DNA of 64,000 nt from Crossaster papposus (lineage: Eukaryota > Echinodermata > Asteroidea > Velatida > Solasteridae): the NCBI GenBank assembly GCA_037893245.1, contig JBAIAA010000313.1, positions 1 to 64,000 of the forward strand, in the 5' to 3' direction. The position numbers were made by a program, and so were the translations under genes. This document shows positions 10,627-20,129 of this stretch, one piece after another. The notes beneath the pieces are model-generated. The model was not told the origin of the DNA, ran no database searches, and worked only from the letters and a program-made list of their open reading frames with translations. Within the stretch, counting starts at the first letter, position 1. The number at the start of each line of letters is the position of its first letter.

Positions 10627-11561
10627 GTAGGCCTTACTGTATTAAAAACAAAAAACAAATACATGTAACGTTATATTTGTGAACATCGCCACAAAACCAT
10701 TGACGTTAAGCTATAGCTGAACAATCAGGGAGACAAATTCTTAAATATTACCGTATTTACATTTTCATTCAGGATATTATATCTTCCCCAGTTATTTTAA
10801 CACTTGCCTTACACATTCTTATAACGACACTTTACTTTTGGTCCCCGAACATCGCCTAGCTCATATCTCAATTTAAAAAAAAAAATTAGCAATGAATTCT
10901 ATTCGAGATCAAGTATTATTGCAATTTGTATACCGTTCTGATTCCTCCTAAAATCGTAAAATTCGTTTCACGGGGCGTTCGAAATTGAATAAAAAATAAA
11001 AAAAAATTGGCTTTTTTTTGTTTATTTTAACACTTGGTTATTTAAATAAAACAATTAACCATAACGTTTGATATTAAACAGAATAAAATGCAATGACAAG
11101 AGCGTCTAAATATATTAAAATAAATAAAATAAAAAATACATTAAAAAAACACACATTAATTTATGACGAATCGCAATGCTCTAATTAAAATTATACTGCA
11201 ACTTTAATACAATCCCTTTGTAATTTTTGAAATTGAGAATCAAGAATTGAGCACGACGATGTTTGCGGACGAAATTAAAGCGCAGTTACAATTAATTTCT
11301 GGAGAAAATAAGAGGTAGGGTTGGCCCTACTTTATAGCTTGATTCAAAACCCGTACGAAATCTCTCCCTGAAAAAAGTTGTTCTGTCAAATTTTGTTTTG
11401 CCGCTTCAAAAAAAAAAACGACCAAAACGAACATCTGAAATTATTTTGTATGCGCTCTACCCGAGAACCTTTCAATTCATTATTTATGTTTTTTGCTTCT
11501 TTTTTTCGTTTAATAAAATTAGTCCCTTTTGTGATTTATATTGTCTACTTTTGGTATTTAG
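10627..11561. other. Presumed intron upstream of the C1q coding exon
   Basis: AT-rich sequence with A- and T-runs. It ends with a pyrimidine-rich tract and TTGGTATTTAG directly before the AATGAAG start of the coding exon. Confidence 0.5.
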
Positions 11562-11562
11562 A

Positions 11563-12390
11563 ATGAAGATCTTGGTATCAACCGTTCTTTCAATCGCCCT
11601 CCTTCTGGGTAACTCTGTCAAGCTCCGAGCTTCCGTCACTGGGCCGGTTGCCTCGGACGGTGATGTTCCAGCGTCTCGAGCGTGTCCGATGTGCTGCCAG
11701 GGACCTTCAGCCACAAATGGTATGCCAGGTTTACCTGGTCAGGTCGGACCCTACGGCCAGCCGGGGTCAAAGGGCGACGCAGGTCAGCCAGGTCAGAATG
11801 GCGATATCGGGCCGATCGGTCCAATGGGTGAGCGGGGAGCACTTGGGAACGCTGGGCCTAAAGGTGACGATGGGATAGGCCAGCCCGGCAAGATAGGTCC
11901 AAAAGGTCTGCAGGGTGTAGTCGGAAGTCCTGGTCAGACCGGTGTCAAAGGTCAGAAGGGTGAGCCAGGGGAGACACCAGACGAATCCAACCAGCGGGTA
12001 GCATTCACCGCGGTGAGGATGAGCGCCTCTGATACCTCTACGAGTAACGACACCCGTTTGCCCTTCCAGCAGACCGAGACGCTTCTGCCGGGTACCAGCT
12101 TTGATCTCGAGACCGGCACGTTCACGTGTACTGTGCCGGGCACCTACGTGTTTACGTTTTCTGTGAACAAATATCCTGGCAGCCACCTGAACGTTCATCT
12201 CCGGAAGAACGACGACTATGTTGTCACTGGCTATAGCGGTGATACAAGTCACTATGAGCAGGTGTCTGGGAGCGCGGTGCTGGTTCTGCAGCGAGGAGAC
12301 ACGGTGGGGCTTACCATGTACGGTAGGGTGTATAGTGGTTCCACCTACCACGAGACCTCATTCAGTGGCTTCCTCCTTTACCCCGAATAA
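11563..12390 (+). CDS. Secreted collagen-like C1q-domain protein
   Basis: 275 aa. I start at the ATG at 11563, not at the longer upstream open frame, because it sits one base after a TTTAG splice acceptor and begins a good signal peptide (residues 1-24, MKILVSTVLSIALLLGNS). A Cys cluster CPMCC (41-45) could form interchain disulfides. Residues 53-137 are a collagen stretch of about 28 Gly-X-Y triplets with one imperfection (GI at 104-105). Residues 146-275 form a C1q/TNF-like beta domain, with the family signatures FTCTVPGTYVFTFSV (187-201) and the terminal FSGFLLYPE. Such proteins trimerise through the C1q head and act extracellularly as recognition or complement-like molecules; the ligand is unknown. 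The coding part is a single exon, with two likely non-coding exons upstream. Confident on family, not on orthology. Confidence 0.93.
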   Translation: MKILVSTVLSIALLLGNSVKLRASVTGPVASDGDVPASRACPMCCQGPSATNGMPGLPGQVGPYGQPGSKGDAGQPGQNGDIGPIGPMGERGALGNAGPKGDDGIGQPGKIGPKGLQGVVGSPGQTGVKGQKGEPGETPDESNQRVAFTAVRMSASDTSTSNDTRLPFQQTETLLPGTSFDLETGTFTCTVPGTYVFTFSVNKYPGSHLNVHLRKNDDYVVTGYSGDTSHYEQVSGSAVLVLQRGDTVGLTMYGRVYSGSTYHETSFSGFLLYPE

Positions 12391-12398
12391 ATAATAAA
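12386..12398 (+). terminator. Overlapping poly(A) signals at the C1q stop codon
   Basis: AATAAA occurs at 12386-12391, overlapping the TAA stop (12388-12390), and again at 12393-12398. Cleavage within the next 30 bp would leave an almost absent 3' UTR; further AATAAA-like sites occur near 12535. Confidence 0.5.
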
Positions 12399-12399
12399 T

Positions 12400-12744
12400 A
12401 ATTGCTGAAACAGTAGTCGTATAAAAAAGGGATAATATTCAATGTCATAATAATAATTAATATTTGTTTAGCGTCTTACAATTGGGTTTCAAAACACATT
12501 ACAAACAGACATAAAAACTACATGAAAAACAATTAATAAAAAGTAATATTTTTATAGAACTTGTTTTAAGTTGCGTGTTTTTTTATTTCACACTCGATAT
12601 TTGTCGCAATAGCTGAAATACATTTGGTGTTTAATTCTAGACTTTGTTTCAATACGATTTAATGCAGTTAATTAGTTGTACAATGCACTAAACACAAAAT
12701 TGTTAAAACGCAGTTATTTTTTTTGTTCCTGGTCGCTTGAAAAA
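12400..12744. other. Intergenic DNA between C1q gene and MITE fragment
   Basis: AT-rich, no feature recognised beyond possible 3' UTR sequence of the C1q gene. Confidence 0.5.
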
Positions 12745-12858
12745 GAATGCCCTTTTTCTCGGCATCCATGATTGTAAATGATATTTACTATAAAATACAA
12801 CCGAACCCACCAAATCCACCCATTCATGATAATTTAAGCAATGTATCCTACCTTTAAA
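12745..12858 (-). mobile_element. Fragment of the TTTAAAGGTAGG MITE
   Basis: Matches the right part of the 14318-14709 element: CATGATTGTAAA, GATATTTACTATAAAATACAAC, CACCCATTCATGATAATT.AAGCAA and the terminus ATCCTACCTTTAAA. The other end is missing. Confidence 0.7.
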
Positions 12859-13271
12859 TGTTCATACATGTCCGCTGTACTACTACTGGCATTTAAACAT
12901 ATCGTTACTGAATAAACATATTTACTCATGTTATGTTGTTTCAAATTTTTTTTTTTTAATATACAATTTACTGTTTTAATATTCATTTTTAATAAAATGT
13001 TCATACTGATACCAGTGCAGCGTAACTGGAGGTCCAAGGTTCAAACCCAGCTAGAGTCAATGGATGAATACAACATATTTTTAAGCATTTAATGGCATAT
13101 GTATGAATACAAAAGTAAGGTAGAATATTAGCATTTGCTCCATTTGGTATAAATTAAATGTTCGCTGTGTGTGGCTATACGTGCAATGATAGACTCTATT
13201 GTTATAAACCATTCGGCTGTGCAAGTATAAAGCATTTGATACTTTGTCAGAATTCCAGGATTCCTAGGATT

Positions 13272-13522
13272 TTAAGTATGAGCATCATGCCTTTTCGGTT
13301 TCCACTTCACTCTAAACTTCTCTCTCGGCATGTCATAGTGCCACTCTCCCTTCAGTATCATTTTAGCTGCCATGTGGCCGATCTCATCCGAGGACTTGGC
13401 CCCGACCCCGTTACCGCCAACGAGCACGCCAAGCCCAGGGCCGACCATGTCGCAGTAGAGTAGCCGCGTAGGTGTGGTGGTAGTCACGCAAGTATCGGAG
13501 TGAATGAAAAGTGGCTTCAGAT
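13272..13522 (-). CDS. Oxidoreductase exon 5 (C-terminus)
   Basis: It starts after a TTGCAG acceptor and joins exon 4 in phase 1 to give IIPDLKPLFIHSDTCVTTTT. The flavin-contacting GPGLGVLVGGNGVGAKSSDE stretch follows and the frame ends at TAA (13272-13274) after RHDAHT. There is no obvious SKL-type peroxisomal signal at the C-terminus. Confidence 0.8.
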
Positions 13523-13952
13523 CTGCAACGGTAATAACAAGTGTTGCATCTTTTTTAATTTAACATTCAGAGGCAATCACGGCAACTTGATGAAAGGGAG
13601 ACAAAAACATAGGACGAACATTTTTGAATGGATGCTTCGTTCCATTTCAATAGGCTGCCACTTCACTGGATATACTTGTACTAATTTGTGATTGACTTTT
13701 GTTTTATCTCACTGTTTTGTAAAACCTGCCAATAGTGATTATTGACTAGTTTTGTGGTGACGGCGCTCAATATAACAGGGCGCTACAATTCATCGCATTC
13801 CATACAAACAGTTTTATGCTTTAAATTACACCTACGACGCGTTAATGTGTTATGTAAAATTACTCACAGGACGTGTCGCAGCTGTGACGCATCGTAGGGA
13901 TAAGACGCCAATGCATCATAAAATTGAGTGCTGGTCACATCTAGATTTCCTA

Positions 13953-14281
13953 AATGGGGTGCTATGGCCTTGTGGTCTGGAGCATTGAATTTGTGGTCTT
14001 CGAGTAAATCTGCAGGTTGTGGGTTCGAGTCCAGCCTGGGGTTGTTGTCACTCATTTCTTCTCTCCACCCTGGAGTAAAATGGGTACCTGTGAGGGCAGA
14101 GATAGTTTCTGAGATTGATTTATTGCTGCCTTGCGGTGAAATGGCTGCCTCGAGCTGTATACTTCCCAGGTAGCCGAGTTGGTATTTGGAATGTTTCGTG
14201 GGCCCAATGAGCAATAATATTGTTGCGACACAAGCGCCAGTATTGTTGGATATGTGCGCTTTATAAATATTATTATTGTTA
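13953..14281 (+). mobile_element. tRNA-derived SINE, copy 1
   Basis: The head has a degenerate A box (TGGCCTTGTGGTC) and a B box GGTTCGAGTCC (14021-14031). The body matches the 15985-16291 copy in inverse orientation (CTGCAGGTTGTGGGTTC; GGGTACCTGTGAGGGCAGAGAT; GGAATGTTTC). It ends GCGCTTTATAAATATTATTATTGTT, a tail style common in marine-animal SINEs. It lies in the intron between oxidoreductase exons 5 and 4. Confidence 0.8.
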
Positions 14282-14317
14282 TCCATAGTTTTTACACAGT
14301 AATAAGATCGATGGAGT

Positions 14318-14709
14318 TATAAAGGTAGAACACACCATTTGCAGATATCGAACAAATTTACTACCGAAATATTAAGGAATATCTTACTTATCTGAAAGTA
14401 AATAATGATTCTAGGCATCCAGCAAAATTATTGCGCTAGATATCCTGTAATTATTCTGAAAAAAGAATTCTATAAAGAAAAATTCGCGATCGCCAGACGG
14501 CGATGGCGAAAAACACACAAATAACATAAGAATAACTGCCCGACGCCGGTTGAAAACAAACGCTGTTTTTTTGTACTTTTCTTGGCAACCATGATTGTAA
14601 AACTTCGAACAGGTCAGTCAAACGATATTTACTATAAAATACAACACCCCCAAAATCTACCCATTCATTATAATTCAAGCAATTACCAATGGTGTATCCT
14701 ACCTTTAAA
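14318..14709 (-). mobile_element. TTTAAAGGTAGG MITE, full copy 1
   Basis: 392 bp with inverted ends: TTATAAAGGTAGAACACACC at the left and GGTGTATCCTACCTTTAAA at the right. It is in the opposite orientation to 17245-17604. The TTTAAA at both ends could contain the target duplication (TTAA or TA). It contains no coding sequence. Confidence 0.75.
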
Positions 14710-14721
14710 CGGATCACCTAC

Positions 14722-14865
14722 CAGGAATTATGCCTTGTAGGCACTGCAGGAGTCTATCTGACGTTGGTTGATCACCATGAACAAAGGACCAGGCCTTTAT
14801 TTGCTCCTTAGTTGTCAAATCGTTCTCACCCACTTTATCGTGACCTATTTTCAGGTACCACTTAC
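14722..14865 (-). CDS. Oxidoreductase exon 4
   Basis: 144 bp between a TTTGTAG acceptor and a GTAGGT donor. Joined to exon 3 in phase 1 it completes the conserved PNGGKWYLKIG motif and continues through KAWSFVHGDQPTSDRL. The 5' splice site lies only 11 bp from the end of a MITE insertion. Confidence 0.8.
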
Positions 14866-15585
14866 CTACAAAACATATGGGGAAAGAAACAAAATTGAGC
14901 TACATGTATTCAATATGAATAGTATGGTGTTTTCATTGGGACTGTAACAAATGTTCATCTTACTCCAAGCACAAGTTCTCCTCTCGCTCGGTTGCAGCAA
15001 GTGAGTTAGGGGAGACTTGAGTTTGAGTCACCAAACATTGAGTCACAGTTAGAGTCCAAGTCACCACTGTCGAGTCTTGAGTGCAAGTCCTGAATCAAAC
15101 AGGTAGAGTCCGAGTCGTAAGTCAAATGGTCGAGTCTGAGCAATATTTATTGGTATTTGCCAGAGATTTAGTAAGAATTCAGTAAGAATTGAGAATCCAA
15201 ATTCAGTAAGAATCGAAGCTCATTATTACTAAAATTGCTAAGTTAAATTGCACATTTATAGCTCCATGCCTATTCCCATTTTGAAATCTATAGGTTGGTT
15301 GCGCACAAACATTACCATTGTGATTTTGAATTTACGAGGCGAGATTCAGACCTATACACGTCATGCATATCATTTGCATATCTCAGGAGGGATGTCTCCT
15401 GAGGTACGCAAGATTCGCTGCATGTTACTGGACACCATTATGAAGTCTAGGAACCAGACTAGGCTAGACATGGGAGGAGTGCATGTGTTTACTCATAAAG
15501 ATGTGTCAAAATCCAGCTAGATTATCTAATGGCCTGTTCTCTTAATGATTACATTCATTAGTCGCATATACATGGCAATATTTAC

Positions 15586-15920
15586 CGTTTGGGTACTGAA
15601 TCGGTGGCAAAATGTAGCAGTCTTGTCCTAAGTCCGTTTCTCCCCCATAGACGTGTAAGGAAGGCATGCCACGGAGCCTGTCCCTGTCATCTTCTGTCAA
15701 CACGAAGCACCACGACTTGAGACTTTGCCGTTACATCAAGTTGCCACTCAGCGGGTAGTATGTCTCCCACAGCATTTTTTCAACGGACAGAAAGTTGAAC
15801 CGTTCCCGCAGTTTCGTTTGATCGAGGACATCGACACTGATCCCTGTCTGGTTGGCACCATCGAGTAGCTTACGGCTGAGGGAACCACCGTGTGCAGTCA
15901 GCCACAACACCCCAACGTCA
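15586..15920 (-). pseudogene. Oxidoreductase exon 3 with in-frame stop
   Basis: The acceptor TTTTTACAG and the donor GTAAAT flank 335 bp that is phase-consistent (1 + 111 codons + 1). Codons 1-43 read DVGVLWLTAHGGSLSRKLL through RFNFLSVEK. A TAA at 15731-15733 interrupts it, then CFVLTEDDRDRLRGMP and DCYILPPIQYPNG follow, leading exactly into exon 4. Around the stop, a second frame gives DVTAKSQVVVLRV, which fits the family better, so two compensating small indels are likely. The region normally carrying the GYINP block is absent. Confidence 0.7.
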
Positions 15921-15984
15921 CTGTAAAAATGTACCCATACAGAGAAAAATGACAGGTAACCAACTATTTAAAGTGCCATGCAAT

Positions 15985-16291
15985 GTCAATGGCTGTTAAC
16001 TGGTTCCCAGCCATTTGTCACTCGATAATAATAGCGGGTACTTGTACAGTGAAACATTCCAAATATCATTTCAGCTCCCTGGGCAGTGTACAGCTCTATG
16101 CTGCCATTTCGGCGCAAAGCAGCTAAATCAATCACAATGACCATCTCTGCCCTCACAGGTACCCATTTACGCCTGGGTGGGGAGAAGCAATGAGGCACAC
16201 ACACAACCCCAGATTGAACCCACAACCTGCAGAATTACCAGCAGACCACGAATTAAATGCTCCTGGCCACGAGGCCACTCCACAGCCCTAA
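15985..16291 (-). mobile_element. tRNA-derived SINE, copy 2
   Basis: Minus-strand copy of the SINE at 13953. Its B-box region is degenerate (GGTTCAATCTGG), the shared GGTACCTGTGAGGGCAGAGA is retained, and the 3' part is more diverged (CGCTATTATTATCGAGTG). It lies in the intron between exons 3 and 2. Confidence 0.75.
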
Positions 16292-16697
16292 ATAAGTGGT
16301 CTTCTACAATTTAAAACTCTGATATGATTTTTCAGATGACCAACATTTTTGAGAAAAAGTGACGACAAAAAACAACACAGTCCTACCTATACCTCTGTAT
16401 TTGTGTAGTTGGGAAAATGTCGAAATACTCACTTTACTCATTTCCAGAAACTTGTTTTAAACTCAAATTTTGATTCTGGGCTTCTCAAAGAGTTCCTCTT
16501 CATTTAAAAAAAAAGATAATCCTCACCCCATTTTTCCTCTAAAGATCTTGCAAAAATGGCAAAACGGACTTTGGGCGTGCGCAAGTCTACAATCTGTAAC
16601 CTCTTCCCGCATCCTGTGGACGTCAATGGTTCACAGGTTCACAGTACGCGTGAAATATCCGCACATGCATTCACACGTGTGTGCATTTCTCTCTTAC

Positions 16698-16818
16698 CTG
16701 TCATTCGTTCGATATGACTGAACCTTTAAGCTGCTCGTCTGCCAAGTTCTCCCGATTCAAAACTTCTGCTGATTCCACTAAATACTCGTCCCTCGTCATA
16801 ATGGGCACCGATTACCGG
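16698..16818 (-). pseudogene. Oxidoreductase exon 2 candidate (frame disrupted)
   Basis: A GACAG/GTAAGA donor at 16697 is good. One frame gives PVIGAHYDEGRVFSG, matching the conserved HxDEGR block of the family, but it runs into a stop. Another frame, open near the donor, gives TWQTSSLKVQSYR, in the phase needed by exon 3. The acceptor phase does not match exon 1. A frameshift within the exon would explain both facts. Confidence 0.5.
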
Positions 16819-17244
16819 CTTTCATAATTCTTTAGAAAAAACATAAAATATAATTGAAATTATTCTTCCAGTGTTGTAGTACTAGCACTCGCACCAAATT
16901 ATGTAAACATATTAATGACCCTATAAACTCCCTTTAAAAATTTTTCTCTGGCATGCTGTCATTTTGAAGAATTTTGAAGTAGTCTAAAGAGGTGTCCCAG
17001 AGATGCATTTTTTGAAATTTCCATCAAGCAGTTGGTTCCATATCAAAATCTAAGAATATTATTTTCTTGGAATAAATATAATTCACAGAACTAAACCTTC
17101 GTCAGGTTAGTTGTCAAGCACTTTTCTTTCGATTTTTGAGAACTTTTGCTGCTTTCAAACAATAAAAATGTACAACTGACAATAAGTAAAACATTTTTGA
17201 TGTCTTGGATATATTTGAACAATGTATTGTGCCCTTCAAAAGAT

Positions 17245-17604
17245 TTTAAAGGTAGGATACACCATCAGTAATTGCTTGAATTATCAAGAATGGGTAAATT
17301 TTTGGGGGTTGTATTTTATAGTAAACATTGTTTAACTGACTTGTCCGGAGTTTTACAATCATGGGTGTTAAGAAAAGCAAGAAAAACAATACTCGTTTTC
17401 AACCGCCGCAAGGCAGTAGTTCTTATATTGTTCCTGTTTTTTTAATATATATAATTCAATTGTTCAGAACAATTAAAGGATATCTAGCACATTCTATTTG
17501 CTGGATGCCTACAATCATTATTTACCTACAAATAAGTAAGATATTTTCTAATAATTTGGCAGTAAAATGTTGCGATATCGCAAACGGTGTTCCCTACCTT
17601 TAAA
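17245..17604 (+). mobile_element. TTTAAAGGTAGG MITE, full copy 2
   Basis: 360 bp, with TTTAAAGGTAGGATACACC at the left and GGTGTTCCCTACCTTTAAA at the right. It is inverted relative to copy 1 and lies in the intron next to exon 1, about 24 bp from its donor. Confidence 0.78.
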
Positions 17605-17630
17605 TCACGAGTGGGAAACAAAAATCATAC

Positions 17631-17764
17631 CTCTTCGTGACTGGTTCGCTGGGTCCGATAAGGCAAACTGAGATACCAGGCCACTCTGAGCAATATTTGG
17701 CGGCTGCACTGCCCCACAAACCTGCCCCGACGACACAAACGTCAAATACCTCGGTTGCAGACAT
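17631..17764 (-). CDS. Oxidoreductase exon 1 (FAD-binding N-terminus)
   Basis: From the ATG at 17764, 44 codons plus two bases up to a GTATGA donor. It reads MSATEVFDVCVVGAGLWGSA and continues AAKYCSEWPG, so the GxGxxG dinucleotide-binding fold starts at residue 13, where the family expects it. No signal or targeting peptide precedes it. Confidence 0.8.
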
Positions 17765-18403
17765 GACTGACAAACGATGGGAGTATCACGTACAGCTAGT
17801 AGTATGACACTAAATTACATGAATAGAAAACACAAACAGAAAAGGTCAGGTAAATACAAAATGTAAACGGAAAAGTCGTAGGTCGTCCTTATAAGGAAAG
17901 TATTCAGTTGATACATGTACGTACGGGGTGTTCTGTACATAGGGTCATTTTTGACAATTTGTCTTGTTTCTGTATACAATTTATTTAACCATCATATATT
18001 TTTTTTGATTGCATAAAAATGAATGAGTATACCCAAAGACTCGGTGTCTTGATTGACCGAGAGCTAGTCACATGGTATTTTCTATTTTTACTATCTTTCT
18101 GTGCACGACCAAAAGTACTATATCCGTAGCAACCATGGTGCTATACCATTAGCAACCAAAGTAGTACCCATGGCGCGGTATTTGTGTGTAAATGTATGAT
18201 GATGTGCGCAATGAGCGTAGCGCACTGATCGTAGCGGGTATTGTTTCAAAGAGCCAGCGCTACGGAGCTGGATTGAAATAAAAGTTCATTTTAACTGTAT
18301 TTAGATTATAATTATAAAATATTAAAACCAAGCCGAATCTTTGGGTGAGGCATGGAGGTAGGAAACCTGCATGGCATGGGTGAGGTGTTATAAACTTATA
18401 TAT
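17765..18403. other. Upstream flank of the oxidoreductase locus
   Basis: Presumed promoter side of the minus-strand gene. I see no TATA or CCAAT arrangement that I would defend. A short GAGCGTAGCGCACTGATCGTAGCG segment is locally GC-rich. Confidence 0.4.
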
Positions 18404-18612
18404 TGTAACGGGCCTGAAAATACTGGTACGAGTACTAAATGACTAAAGAGACTAGAGAGATCGTGCTGTTGCTTCAAAGAATAATAACAGTTTTTTTATC
18501 TGTTCGATGCTTCCAATACTACAAGCACACACTATTCCTAATGTGCATAAACCGAATGTCTATGTGTGTAACAATGAGACGGAACGTCAATGTGTATTGC
18601 AATCGAACGTCG
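18404..18612 (-). mobile_element. 3' LTR remnant of the gypsy element
   Basis: Direct-orientation match to 26770-26976: TGTAACGGGC at the end, AGTACTAAATGACTA, GAGAGATCGTGCTGT, CAAAGAATAATAACAGTTT and ATAAACCGAATGTCTATGTG are all shared. Homology stops at 18612 where the LTR is truncated. The TGT end of the plus strand corresponds to ACA at the LTR 3' end. Confidence 0.8.
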
Positions 18613-18644
18613 AGTAAGACATATGGGAAAAGTGGCATTTTAAT

Positions 18645-18730
18645 TTAACCCTAACACTAACAGTAACACTCCCAAATCCTATAAAATCAATATGATTTTG
18701 CACACACCCTAGCCAGGGAGTTAGGGTTAA
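18645..18730. repeat. Short TTAA-bounded inverted repeat
   Basis: TTAACCCTAAC at the left and GTTAGGGTTAA at the right enclose about 65 bp. It could be a tiny piggyBac-type MITE or coincidental telomere-like sequence; only the inverted ends support it. Confidence 0.35.
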
Positions 18731-19424
18731 ATGCAAGAAAATCAATGGGACTTCCTAAGACTCTACTATCGCCAGATCATGTCCAAATGTTAAAAAAGCG
18801 ATGTAGGGTCCTAGTTACTCGGACTACTCATCATTTTATACACACCGTCCAAAACAATCATACAAATACAATGTTGTTTTGCACAAATATTTCTTTGACC
18901 TACAGCCCAGGCTGCAGCCTACATACATAAAAAATACACGTCTTGTTTAAAAACGAACTTTCTACATACTGAACAGGCACCTTTTTACCTTTGACGTTGC
19001 CTTTTCAACTCCAAATAAAACAGCGAAAGAAAAAGTTTCTTACCGCAGTTTCATAATCATATGGGCGCCGCCATTACTAAAACTATTCACGCCCAGACTT
19101 TTGAGGGCGCTACACATTATTTTTGTCAAAACATTCGCTTCAGACGCATCGCGTCCAAAAGCGACAATATTATTATTATTATTTTTTTTCTTTTCAAGAC
19201 CTATTTTTACTGTGTTTGTTTTTGTACCAACTTGTATCTCACTGAAATTTCGTGACGATTTTCTCTCCACTGATGTTCACTCGGAAACCATTGAGGGTGG
19301 CTGACCCTGGTGCGCTGGATAGCCGGGATAGATAGCTCCTTCGCTGGACTCTGTTGTTCTCTAACACAATGACTGCTAGATGGACCTTGCTGTAGGCCCA
19401 ACTCGGATTCGCAGTTTGCTTACT
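18731..19424. other. Unrecognised DNA inside the gypsy 3' side
   Basis: Between the truncated 3' LTR and repeat A copy 2. There is no pol homology, and small open frames carry no motif. Possibly later insertions or rearranged 3' sequence of the retrotransposon. Confidence 0.4.
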
Positions 19425-19715
19425 ATTGACGAATATCACGACGACGTTTTAATCAGCAGATAGACCTAGCCTTGTATTCTACAACCCAAGCGACGGGGTG
19501 TGGTGGTCGACTTCAGATTACTCTTTAGTCGATGGGACCCTTCCACACGAATTGAAAGGGCCCGGTGATGCAGGTACACCACCCTGCTACACCTGACTGG
19601 GGCAGTAGAGGGAGCTTAACCCCTCACTGGTGCTAGGAATAACACTCCCCTCGGCCCTCACCTAAGAATTATAAATCCTCCGGAGTTATAAGGTAGAAGA
19701 ATTAGGTAGAGAACT
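19425..19715 (+). repeat. Interspersed repeat A, copy 2 (unexpanded)
   Basis: The compact form of the 1090-1590 repeat, with a single CCACCCTGCTACACCTGACTGGGG where copy 1 has a long C-rich expansion. Confidence 0.7.
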
Positions 19716-20129
19716 TGCATCACAAGTATTCTGCGTCACGCGTCTTTTGCTTAAACGCGCGTGTATTGTGCACTGGTTGAGTCCACTGCTCTATAGTGTC
19801 CAATCAATTAGTGTATTTTGCTAGTTTCGGTATCTCTCTGGTTGACACCTGCTTCTACGTAGATTTTTTTTTTTTTTCTTCCAAAGTTTTATCTCGTTGT
19901 CCCGTTTTTCATCTCGTTGTAACCTGTACTTTCGTTGAACTTCTTTTGTTTTTGTTATGTTCTGCAGGGCCAGTCCTTACTTCTTTTTTCCTCTCGGCAA
20001 CATTTCGTGTCTTGTTTATTGCTTATTTCCTTCCAAAGCCATTTGAATTACTTGGTCCCACAATATGGCTTAAGTCGGTTGCTGTGTATAACCTATAGCT
20101 TTGTCATTGGTCATTTCTGCACTCGATAG

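Larger units (their letters stand above)
13272..17764 (-). pseudogene. FAD-dependent oxidoreductase, sarcosine-oxidase-like, probably broken
   Basis: Five exon-like blocks, with matching splice phases at the last two junctions, read as one protein of the DAO/sarcosine-oxidase-like family (flavin-dependent amine oxidation is the family activity; the substrate is unknown). Exon 1 has the Rossmann FAD-binding motif VVGAGLWGSAAA. Exon 2 shows GAHYDEGR but its frame cannot be joined cleanly. Exon 3 starts DVGVLWLTAHGG, has an in-frame TAA and seems to lack about 100 codons between the N-terminal half and the CFVLTEDDRDRLRGMP segment. Exon 4 gives GKWYLKIGHDKVGE and exon 5 gives the C-terminal GGNGVGAKSSDEIG FAD-contact region. 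Total is about 326 codons against a usual 380-400. The introns carry two SINEs and two MITEs. A pseudogene is most likely; assembly error or an unseen alternative exon are the alternatives. Confidence 0.75.

Noticed and set aside
11398-11562. N-terminal extension of the C1q open frame
   Set aside because: Contains a Lys-rich A-run and intron-like sequence ending in a splice acceptor. The signal peptide begins at the ATG at 11563.
11767-12351. 194-codon minus-strand frame across the C1q gene
   Set aside because: Antisense shadow of the collagen/C1q coding exon, with no family resemblance.
13020-13062. tRNA B-box-like GGTTCAAACCCAGC
   Set aside because: No A box at a suitable distance and no body shared with the SINE copies.
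18645-18730. Interstitial telomere repeat
   Set aside because: CCCTAAC occurs only once or twice with degenerate neighbours; too short to support.
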